Below are positions 37,304 through 44,161 of a DNA stretch of 44,161 bases, in pieces. This DNA comes from a virus. The stretch is from positions 1 through 44,161 of the IMG/VR virus record IMGVR_UViG_3300021197_000255; one strand, given 5' to 3'. Every line of letters begins with the position of its first letter. The stretch's first letter is position 1. The notes under the pieces were generated by a model. That model saw only the letters and a list, made by a program, of their open reading frames with translations. It did not search any database and was not told where the DNA came from. The translations under genes were made by a program, and so were the position numbers.

Positions 37304-39022
37304 TTAAAGCCTACTTATAATTTCATATACCGAATAAGTGTTACCCTTACTATCTGCTACTAAAGGCTCAAACAAATGACTATAAGCTGGATCATTTTGA
37401 TAAGATGCAAAGTTTTGCTTCCAAGCAGATAACTGTCTTCCAGTTTTATCATTTTTAAGAGTATTTAAATTTGCATAAAACTCTTGACTATTAACAATAT
37501 TTTTAATATACTCAGAGTCTATATTGCCAGCATCTGATTTTTTAATACTACCAATAGCTTCTAAAATTTCTAAACTTGTCGGTACAGTTTGACGCAGACT
37601 TAACGAGTAATCCATTTCATTTTCTGTAACCCAATTATCCTGTACTATTCTTGACATATCATTTAATACAATATGCTGACTAATAGCTAAAGGTAAATCT
37701 TTAGAATTGTTTGAATATCTATCGTGGTTAGTAGCTCCAGCAATTTGTCCTGCTGCTGCAATCATATTAGAATAAGAAGCATCAAATAAATCTTTAGTAA
37801 CTTTATCATCTTCAACTTCGGTATCTCGTAATACATATTCACTATATGCTTGCCCACTACCATCTCTACCAATAGTCTGCCAATCAGCCCCAAGTGCTGA
37901 TTCAAATGTAGCCATACGTTGTCTAAAACTTTCTCCAGAAGCTTGAGCTTCAGTAGTTGAAACTCCCGCAGCACCTTTAGGATCAGGGCCTATCATAGTA
38001 TCTTCAACAGTAGGAGTACTTACAGGATTTCCATAAACATCTTGATGTACTGTAGTATTACGATTATATACAACACCGCCTATAGTATATTGCGATTGCG
38101 TAACTATTGGTTGAGTTTTTTTGCTTGTAGCTCCTTGTCCCGCAGCAGGAATAAACTTTTCGCGTGTCCTGCCCCAGCCATCTTGATAAGTAACTAACTG
38201 ACCTTGAGTAGTAGTTTGTTTTCCTGCAAAATAATTAGTTTGAACATGATCTTTTCTAGAAACTTCTTCATAGTCATCATCAGTAGCTTTGTATTGTTCA
38301 ATATTTTCTGCAATCTTTTTAGCTTCTAGTACGGGCCTTCCTGCCGCCAGTGCTGCTTTAGCAGCTTCAAGAGCAGTGACATCTGTAATAAACTCGCTTG
38401 CAGTAATATTAGACATAACAGAGTCTTGGCGTAAAGCTTCTTTACTTTTACCTCTAAACATACCCGCTATAGATTGACCTACTGCACTTAATGGACTATC
38501 AGCAATACCGTCATTAACTTTAATAAACTTATCAAAAGCTGCTGAATCATTACCTACGCGCAGCGCAGCTTGAGTAGCTTCATTAAATAAAGTTTCATTT
38601 TTCTTAGCTAGTTTTACAGCTTCGTTGTATACATAAGTATCAAAACCATCTTTAGTATATTCCTTCTCATCTACAGTACGCATAATTTGTTCTGAAAGTA
38701 AAGGAATATAAGAGTCTCTAAGATATCCTTGCACACCACTCTGATGCGCTTGAGCTTCGTCATTTCTTTTTAAATGCGCTATACTTTTAGCTACACCCGC
38801 ATTATACTTAGCCCTTGCAGCCATTATAGGTTCTTGGCGCATAAAAGAAGCAGCTTTCTTTTGTGCTGCACTTTGAGCAAGACTACCAATAATTCCTGCG
38901 CCTAAGCCAAGGAGTTGATCTCTTTGTTGACGTTTAAAATACTTTTCATCTTCTCGCTCACGACGAGCTACCCTTTCTCTTTGTTGAGAAAGAAGCGATT
39001 CACCTAGTTGTTCAATAGCCAT
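37304..39022 (-). CDS. internal virion-like protein, 572 aa
   Basis: Starts MAIEQLGESLLSQQRERVAR with a charged coiled-coil opening (REREDEKYFKRQQRDQ), a hydrophobic glycine-rich stretch GLGAGIIGSLAQSAAQKKAA, then long helices and a beta-rich middle (YTIGGVVYNRNTTVHQDVYG). Size, layout and place beside the giant protein fit a component of the ejected core of podovirus-like virions. It abuts its neighbours on both sides with one or no spare base. The function is by position. Confidence 0.7.
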   Translation of the reverse strand: MAIEQLGESLLSQQRERVARREREDEKYFKRQQRDQLLGLGAGIIGSLAQSAAQKKAASFMRQEPIMAARAKYNAGVAKSIAHLKRNDEAQAHQSGVQGYLRDSYIPLLSEQIMRTVDEKEYTKDGFDTYVYNEAVKLAKKNETLFNEATQAALRVGNDSAAFDKFIKVNDGIADSPLSAVGQSIAGMFRGKSKEALRQDSVMSNITASEFITDVTALEAAKAALAAGRPVLEAKKIAENIEQYKATDDDYEEVSRKDHVQTNYFAGKQTTTQGQLVTYQDGWGRTREKFIPAAGQGATSKKTQPIVTQSQYTIGGVVYNRNTTVHQDVYGNPVSTPTVEDTMIGPDPKGAAGVSTTEAQASGESFRQRMATFESALGADWQTIGRDGSGQAYSEYVLRDTEVEDDKVTKDLFDASYSNMIAAAGQIAGATNHDRYSNNSKDLPLAISQHIVLNDMSRIVQDNWVTENEMDYSLSLRQTVPTSLEILEAIGSIKKSDAGNIDSEYIKNIVNSQEFYANLNTLKNDKTGRQLSAWKQNFASYQNDPAYSHLFEPLVADSKGNTYSVYEIISRL

Positions 39023-39568
39023 TTATTGCTCCATACTCAGTAAACTTGGTTCAGGCGGCGCTGCTTGAGGCGGCGGCATCTCTTCTATTTTTTCTTCTAT
39101 TTCTTCAGGTAAAGGAATCTTTTGAGATTGTTGAGCTTGCTGAAGTCTTTGAAGAATTTCATAGTCTGTGGAATTGTTATCTAAACTTTCTTCTTCTCCC
39201 AGACTTCCATCAATAGTAAAGTCAATATCTGCACGTTCACATAAAGCCATTAAAATATATGTAATAGGCTCTAAAAGAAGCATCATTAAATCAGGATTCC
39301 ATTTGCCAGATTCAAAACCAGAAAAGATTAACAGTTTAGAAATTTCTAAAAGCGGAGTTCCTTCAGCAATAGCCTCCATAAACTGCATGTAATTATCTTC
39401 TTCAGTAATCTGCTCAAACACAAACTCAGAAGCTTCTTTGATTGTACTATACTGTGGTTGGCCTTCCCACGCCCAAGGAGTGTCGGGATCGTTAGCAAAA
39501 GACTCTCCCGGCGTAGCTCTATTTAATCCAGCTTTAAAATACTCAGTATTAATTTCTGGCATATTCAT
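39023..39568 (-). CDS. virion-associated acidic protein, 181 aa
   Basis: MNMPEINTEYFKAGLNRATPGESFA is followed by PDTPWAWEGQPQYSTIKEAS and ILMALCERADIDFTID. The order PGESF - WAWEGQPQY - EAS-F is one I recall from structural proteins of various marine phages (the first residues after PG often read S). The C-terminus is Gln/Glu/Pro-rich (PLPEEIEEKIEEMPPPQ). No enzyme motif. It lies between internal-virion-like genes. Confidence 0.7.
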   Translation of the reverse strand: MNMPEINTEYFKAGLNRATPGESFANDPDTPWAWEGQPQYSTIKEASEFVFEQITEEDNYMQFMEAIAEGTPLLEISKLLIFSGFESGKWNPDLMMLLLEPITYILMALCERADIDFTIDGSLGEEESLDNNSTDYEILQRLQQAQQSQKIPLPEEIEEKIEEMPPPQAAPPEPSLLSMEQ

Positions 39569-39569
39569 T

Positions 39570-40841
39570 TTATCTTCCTCCTCCCATCATAGTAGGAAAC
39601 GCAAACTGAGAAGTATTTCCAAACAAATTACTCATGCCTAAATAATCCATTGCTGATGCAGTAGCTCCATAAGGCTGTAAAGATGCGTTTAACTGTTGAG
39701 TATAGTCAGTAGCTTCTACAGAAGTCATAGGCAATGCCTCTACAACATATCCGGGGCCTCTGATTCCTTCATCTATTTCTGGAGGCTTTGCAGTGTATTG
39801 ATCATACATTTCTACGCCTTTTTGAATAGTTCCAAAAGGATCTTGCTCAAAAGAAGTTTTAACTTGTGATACACCAGTTTTTAATCCTTCCACTATAAAA
39901 TTAGAATCGCCTGTTGATGGAGCTAGTAAAGAATCTACACTTACAGGAGCCTCCATAGTGCTAACATCTCTTAACATTCCTGTGCCTATATCTTTAAACT
40001 CAGGAGATGGCGGCATGTCTAAAGGAGATCTAATAGCTCCGGGTGTTAACGAATCTACAGCACCTATATCTATATTTTCTCCCACAGGAGATACTTTAAA
40101 GTTTAAAGCGTCTGACTTAACTACATCGCCACCAAAAGTATCTACTGAAGGCAATGAAGGAGCATTAGCTATATTAGCAACCCCTTTAACATCAGGAATT
40201 ACTTTTTCAAAATCTAAGTTAAGAGTTTGACCAGTTAAATCTCCAAAGCCTGTTTCAGTTAGCGATCCAGCTACATCAGGATTTAAAGTTTTTAGTTGAT
40301 CTACAGATAACCCCGTACTACCACTAAGTTTATCTAGTGACATTCCTTGACCAATATTAACTGAATTTTTAAAAGGATTTAAAATGTTTCCAGCATCTAC
40401 TTTAATTTTTTCCATAACACTGTTTTGACCAAAAAAATTAGTAGCTGCGCCTTCGATATTAATTCCCGGTATTTTATTAAGTGCAGTTTTACCAAACTCC
40501 ATTAAACCGCTAGTAACAGTTTTAAAAGCGTTTAAACCTGTTTGCACAAAGCCGTGTCCAGCTTTAAGTACAGTACCTACACCCTTAACTAAAGTTCCCA
40601 AAGCACTTCCACTTAGTCCTGCAAAAGATCCTGATAAGCTTGCCATATTACCTACCATAGAACCAAGACCTTTAAATAAAGCACTGCCTATTCCGGGCAC
40701 AATAAACATCATAGCTAACTGTCCTGCAATGCCCATTTTACCCATGAACTTACCAAACTTTGCAAAACCTTTTTTAATGCCACGGCCTATCTTTTTAAAA
40801 ACTTTGCCAATGCCTTTAAATATTTTTTTAAAAAATCCCAT
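39570..40841 (-). CDS. membrane-active virion protein with LysM-like segment, 423 aa
   Basis: The N-terminus is strikingly cationic and amphipathic (MGFFKKIFKGIGKVFKKIGRG and KKGFAKFGKFMGKMG), like membrane-permeabilising peptides, then hydrophobic GQLAMMFIVPGIGSALFKGL. At about residues 163-210, GMSLDKLSGSTGLSVDQLKT and LTGQTLNLDF look like a degenerate LysM domain. A role in penetrating the envelope at genome entry is suggested. It lies just after the Gln/Asn-rich gene in the same operon. Confidence 0.7.
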   Translation of the reverse strand: MGFFKKIFKGIGKVFKKIGRGIKKGFAKFGKFMGKMGIAGQLAMMFIVPGIGSALFKGLGSMVGNMASLSGSFAGLSGSALGTLVKGVGTVLKAGHGFVQTGLNAFKTVTSGLMEFGKTALNKIPGINIEGAATNFFGQNSVMEKIKVDAGNILNPFKNSVNIGQGMSLDKLSGSTGLSVDQLKTLNPDVAGSLTETGFGDLTGQTLNLDFEKVIPDVKGVANIANAPSLPSVDTFGGDVVKSDALNFKVSPVGENIDIGAVDSLTPGAIRSPLDMPPSPEFKDIGTGMLRDVSTMEAPVSVDSLLAPSTGDSNFIVEGLKTGVSQVKTSFEQDPFGTIQKGVEMYDQYTAKPPEIDEGIRGPGYVVEALPMTSVEATDYTQQLNASLQPYGATASAMDYLGMSNLFGNTSQFAFPTMMGGGR

Positions 40842-40849
40842 TGTTCCTC

Positions 40850-43564
40850 CTAAGTGCCTACTACGCCTTTAACTAAACTAAATAGTGTGTTAATATTAGA
40901 AGAGTTTTTACCCCCTCCAGCAGCCGACTCGTTTGCTAATGCCGTTGCATATAAAGTAGTTTTTCTTTGTTCTTCATTCTCGTAAGAAGTTCTTAAAAAC
41001 GTAGCTTCGTCTCTAAGAGATTGCCAAATAAAAGCCTGTTCTGCTGAGTCCATTGCAAATACTTGCTGAGCGTTTAATTGATTAGCTGCGTTAGTTGCTG
41101 CTGTATTAATAGTATTTGCTTTTCTACGCCATTCTACATTTGACTGCTGTACGGCTTGAGCATTAGCAGCATTCCATGTATCACGTTGTAGTTCTATGTT
41201 TTCATTAAATTGATCTGCTTGAAATTTTAACTGAGCATTGTACTTAGCTACATCTGTAGCATTTTGTGCATTAATAGCATTTAATTTATTAGTTTCTGAA
41301 GCATTAAACTGAGACATTGCATTAGCTTGCGTACTATTAAACTGCCGCATGTTAGCTTCAGTTGTAGTTAAAAATTGATTTACTTGATTTTCAGAAGCCG
41401 CATTAAACTGCCTAGCTGCATTACTAGCTGCTTGATCTGATAGTATTCTTTGTTGTTTAGATTGCTGATCAAACATAATAGCTTGCTGTTCATTATTTAA
41501 GTTAGCCATATCCATAGATAAAAAACTTTGAGCATTAGTTACTGCAATTTTAGTTCTTTGATCTACTGTAGCCATGTCTAATGAAGCCATCGCTGTAGCG
41601 TTTTGAAGAGTAGCTTGTTGTCTGTTATTAAGATCAGCCAATACTAAAGTTTGCATTGCTTTACTATTAGCCAACTGTACTTGTTGCGCTGCGTTAAATT
41701 TAGTAAGATCTACATTAGCCATTGTTGTAGCATTGCGTATTGCTGTTTGTTGATCAACATTAAGTTGAGCTTGGTTCATATCAGCAGCAATCTTTGCAGA
41801 AGCTAAATTAGTTTGCATTGCAGTATTTAAATTAGCTAATTCTGTCTGCTGTGCAGCACTAAGATTCTGAGCAGATGCTTGATTTTGTGCTGTAAGATTA
41901 GCTAATCTCATTTGCTGATCATTAGTAAGATTAGCAAGTTCCATTTGTTGTTTAAAGGCTGCATTCTTACCAAGAAAGTCTGCTGCTACTTGCATCTCAG
42001 CTAAACGCTCTTTGTTTACTGCATCTTGATTAGCGCCTTGAGTAGCCGCATCAATTTGAAGATTAGCCAACTCCATTTGCTGCTCGTTGCCTAAGTTTTG
42101 AGCAGCAATAGCCTGTGCGTTTTGAGCATTTAGTACAGCAGCTTGCTGTCTGTTTTGTAAATTTTGTGTGCGTGTTTGTTGTTGCTGTTGAGCAGAAAGC
42201 ATAGTTGCTTGCTGATTAAAATTACTTTGTAGCACTCCCATTTGCTGAGCCATTTGAGCGGTTTGAGAAGCGGCTGTCTGTCTGTTAGATAAGTTAGCCA
42301 TGCGCCTTTGCATGTCTTGTGTAGACTGTGCAAGACTAGCTTGTTGCTCATTAGATAAATTTTGAGCAGCGCGTTGCTGTAAAGCTTGTGCATTACTTTG
42401 AGCTATCGGTAAAGCACTTTGTATAATAGCATTAAATAAAGCATCACGGCCTACTGTAGACGATGACAGGCCCCTCTGAGCCATTTGTTGCTCAACTGCT
42501 GCTAAAGCAGGTCTAGCCCATGCAGGAGTATTACCGTCTTCTAATCCACCTACTAAAGATTCCATTTGAGAAGATACTAAAGCTTCTGTAGGCAGTGCAG
42601 CTACTGCTGCTTTAACTTCTACAGGTTGATCATCTAGCTGAGCTTCTACAGTTGCAGGATTTTCTACAATAGCGGCTGTAATATCAGGAGGCAAGTTACC
42701 TACTTCAGCAATCATCGAAGCTGCTGCACCCTTAGCTGCTGTACCTTTAACAGTTCTTCTTTGTGCAGCTTCGTATCCTACAGTGCCTTCAATCATTGCT
42801 TCATCGCCTTCAGGCGCTGGAGTTCCTAGTATAGCACTTCGTTCTTGTTTTTCAGCTTCTTTAGTAGGAGAGACTTGAGCAGTTTCGCCTGTAACCTTGC
42901 CTACAAAAGCATCAGGAGATATTTTAAAAGTAGCTTCTCTTGCTAAAGTGCTTTCTTTTTGAGCTTGTGTAGTTTGTTGAGCTACTGCTCTTTCTGTTAA
43001 ACCTTTTACTTCTTCTACGCTTGCGATAGCTTCAGGACTTACTGTGCCTTCTGCTGCTTTAGTAGCTGCAAGAGCTTCAGCCTGTGTAGCAGTATATCCA
43101 GCAGCTTCAAAATCTTCAGGAGTAATAGCTTTCGATACAGCAGCACTTTGTATATTAGCGTTACTAGCTGCTACTTCATCTGCTGTTACTGCTGTTCCTG
43201 CATCTAACTTTTGAATATCTTCATCAGCGGTTTCTAAATTAGATAAAGGTTTACCTTCAGCATCTACACCTACTTGAGCTACATCTGCTTTAGCAGGAGC
43301 TTTAGCTGGGGCAGCGCCTTCTGTTACTGCTGCGGCTGCATCAGACACCTCCTGCCTAGTAGTTGAAGGAGCAGATGTACCGCCGCCGCCGGTGTCTCCT
43401 GCTGGCTGACCTGTTTGTGTATTTATTACAGTACCATCAGGCAAAGTAACATCTTCGGGTTCGTACTCTTGACGATTTGCTCCACCCGTAAATGCTTTAA
43501 TTCTTTTTTGTTTTAAAGATTTTAAAACTTTTTTATTATTTCTATTCGTTCTTTTCTTACTCAT
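40850..43564 (-). CDS. Ala/Gln/Asn-rich repetitive virion protein, 904 aa
   Basis: ATG 43564 overlaps the preceding stop (ATGA), so the longer frame to 43639 is not used. The N-third is Ala/Thr/Glu-rich; the central and C-terminal thirds are built of degenerate helical repeats of the form NL-N-QQ-A-LANLN (for example NLTNDQQMRLANLTAQ, NLSAAQQTELANLN and ADLNNRQQATLQNA). Repeats of this kind form long coiled coils. It is probably a structural rod or core protein of the virion; the receptor-binding role is not shown. Confidence 0.75.
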   Translation of the reverse strand: MSKKRTNRNNKKVLKSLKQKRIKAFTGGANRQEYEPEDVTLPDGTVINTQTGQPAGDTGGGGTSAPSTTRQEVSDAAAAVTEGAAPAKAPAKADVAQVGVDAEGKPLSNLETADEDIQKLDAGTAVTADEVAASNANIQSAAVSKAITPEDFEAAGYTATQAEALAATKAAEGTVSPEAIASVEEVKGLTERAVAQQTTQAQKESTLAREATFKISPDAFVGKVTGETAQVSPTKEAEKQERSAILGTPAPEGDEAMIEGTVGYEAAQRRTVKGTAAKGAAASMIAEVGNLPPDITAAIVENPATVEAQLDDQPVEVKAAVAALPTEALVSSQMESLVGGLEDGNTPAWARPALAAVEQQMAQRGLSSSTVGRDALFNAIIQSALPIAQSNAQALQQRAAQNLSNEQQASLAQSTQDMQRRMANLSNRQTAASQTAQMAQQMGVLQSNFNQQATMLSAQQQQQTRTQNLQNRQQAAVLNAQNAQAIAAQNLGNEQQMELANLQIDAATQGANQDAVNKERLAEMQVAADFLGKNAAFKQQMELANLTNDQQMRLANLTAQNQASAQNLSAAQQTELANLNTAMQTNLASAKIAADMNQAQLNVDQQTAIRNATTMANVDLTKFNAAQQVQLANSKAMQTLVLADLNNRQQATLQNATAMASLDMATVDQRTKIAVTNAQSFLSMDMANLNNEQQAIMFDQQSKQQRILSDQAASNAARQFNAASENQVNQFLTTTEANMRQFNSTQANAMSQFNASETNKLNAINAQNATDVAKYNAQLKFQADQFNENIELQRDTWNAANAQAVQQSNVEWRRKANTINTAATNAANQLNAQQVFAMDSAEQAFIWQSLRDEATFLRTSYENEEQRKTTLYATALANESAAGGGKNSSNINTLFSLVKGVVGT

Positions 43565-43782
43565 AGTAGCATACTTCCAAATACTGTTATTGATGTAGTA
43601 AATACTACCGTTATAACTAACCAAGCTAGTTTTTCCCATCGTGCTGCATGATTCTCAGTAGCCTTACGAAGTTCTCGTAACTCTACAGTACATTCAGCCC
43701 AGCGTTCTCCACATTCTCTTTCATGCTCTGCTATACGCTCTAAAGCCTCTAAAGCTACATCCATTTCTGTTTTAGCAGTCAT
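43561..43782 (-). CDS. coiled-coil protein with C-terminal membrane segment, 73 aa
   Basis: ATG 43782, with AGGTGAA upstream, is preferred to the GTG at 43794. The product MTAKTEMDVALEALERIAEH with ECGERWAECTVELRELRKAT is a charged helix, followed by one hydrophobic segment (KLAWLVITVVFTTSITVFGS) at the end. The layout resembles XhlA-like haemolysin/holin-helper proteins. It is coupled to the 904-residue gene. Confidence 0.65.
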   Translation of the reverse strand: MTAKTEMDVALEALERIAEHERECGERWAECTVELRELRKATENHAARWEKLAWLVITVVFTTSITVFGSMLL

Positions 43783-43794
43783 AAGTGTTTTCAC

Positions 43795-43956
43795 CTACTG
43801 CTTGGCTTTGCCAATGTTCAGTGCAATTACATCAAGAAACTTGTAGGCTTTAGCCACCAGTTCATCATCTTTTGGTGTAGGGGTTAATGCAGCTATAGCA
43901 GACGCTAAAGCTACAGCAGCGGTAAGTACGTTAAATACGTCAAATATGTATTCCAT
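43795..43956 (-). CDS. small membrane protein, 53 aa
   Basis: ATG 43956 (GAGG eight bases upstream) to TAG at 43795-43797. MEYIFDVFNVLTAAVALASA and IAALTPTPKDDELVAKAYKF give one hydrophobic helix followed by TPTPKDD and a helical end, a layout that recurs in small membrane proteins of marine phages. It may help membrane insertion of virion parts or lysis. It ends 13 bases before the next start. Confidence 0.65.
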   Translation of the reverse strand: MEYIFDVFNVLTAAVALASAIAALTPTPKDDELVAKAYKFLDVIALNIGKAKQ

Positions 43957-43958
43957 GC

Positions 43959-44161
43959 TTATGCCTCTGGATCATAGTCTGTAGCAGCAGAGATTGCTGC
44001 GGTGATCGTTGACATGTCTTCGCTGCCCCAATCGTCCAAGTCTTTCATAAACGACAAGTAGCCAGAGCTACGCATAACGCGCTCTTTCTTCTCTGCACTG
44101 GTCATGTCGTTACAAAACTCGTTTGAGTCATCAAGGCAGTTTGTGATTACGCTTACACTGC
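43959..44161 (-). CDS. hypothetical protein, C-terminal 67 codons only
   Basis: An open frame enters from the right edge and ends at TAA 43959-43961. Its end reads TSAEKKERVMRSSGYLSFMK and DLDDWGSEDMSTITAAISAA, then TDYDPEA, an acidic helical tail. It has codon use like its neighbours. The start lies beyond the window. Confidence 0.6.
   Translation of the reverse strand, partial: SVSVITNCLDDSNEFCNDMTSAEKKERVMRSSGYLSFMKDLDDWGSEDMSTITAAISAATDYDPEA

Noticed and set aside
1-44161. Temperate phage with integrase, repressor or attachment site
   Set aside because: No integrase, CI-like repressor or att-like repeat was seen; however, a missing genome part beyond the edges cannot be excluded.

Overview
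The window is a contiguous piece of a tailed double-stranded DNA phage genome. The A+T-rich composition, the family mix (T7-like replication genes, phage ribonucleotide reductase, MazG-like and 2OG-oxygenase proteins, many tiny lysine-rich proteins) and a glutamine-type riboswitch point to a marine phage. A podovirus-like morphology is the best guess, because tail adaptor/nozzle-like proteins, very large internal-virion-like proteins and a T7-type replisome occur without an obvious tail sheath, tube or tape measure. I see no integrase, no phage RNA polymerase, no tRNA gene and no photosynthesis gene. The host is unknown; the riboswitch class is best known from marine cyanobacteria and their phages.

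Layout. Positions 1-10,435 are leftward virion assembly genes. In transcription order they are terminase small subunit, a small linker protein, terminase large subunit, a decoration-like protein, portal (with an overlapping out-of-frame gene), a protein with a calcium-loop motif, scaffold, major capsid protein, small basic/Met-rich proteins, tail adaptor and a truncated nozzle-like protein that runs off the left edge. Positions 10,436-11,181 are a gene-free control region. It holds two perfect consensus sigma70 promoters back to back inside an inverted repeat, then a long leader packed with about ten consecutive hairpins.

Positions 11,182-27,772 are rightward early and replication genes: small early proteins, GP88-like and DUF932 proteins, SSB, primase-helicase, family A DNA polymerase, GIY-YIG nuclease, RecB/Cas4-like exonuclease, endonuclease I, DUF3310, NrdA, 2OG-Fe(II) oxygenase, MazG-like pyrophosphohydrolase and NrdB. 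Together these convert host nucleic acid and NTPs to dNTPs, copy the genome and resolve it. Positions 27,762-44,161 are leftward again. In transcription order from the right edge they are a partial gene, small membrane proteins, a 904-residue Ala/Gln/Asn-rich protein, a membrane-active LysM-like protein, internal-virion-like proteins (572 and 1748 residues, the latter with an ADP-ribosyltransferase-like C-terminus), a LysM protein, an M15 endolysin, a holin, and a run of tiny lysine-rich proteins with a glutamine riboswitch.

The most unusual content is RNA/DNA structure. A bulged hairpin with an invariant core and compensating outer stems occurs three times in front of early genes. The early leader is a hairpin array. 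There is a symmetric divergent promoter whose leftward transcript is predicted to be leaderless, and a glnA/Downstream-peptide type glutamine riboswitch precedes a YRG-repeat micro-protein. All functional names come from reading motifs by eye; no database search was run.
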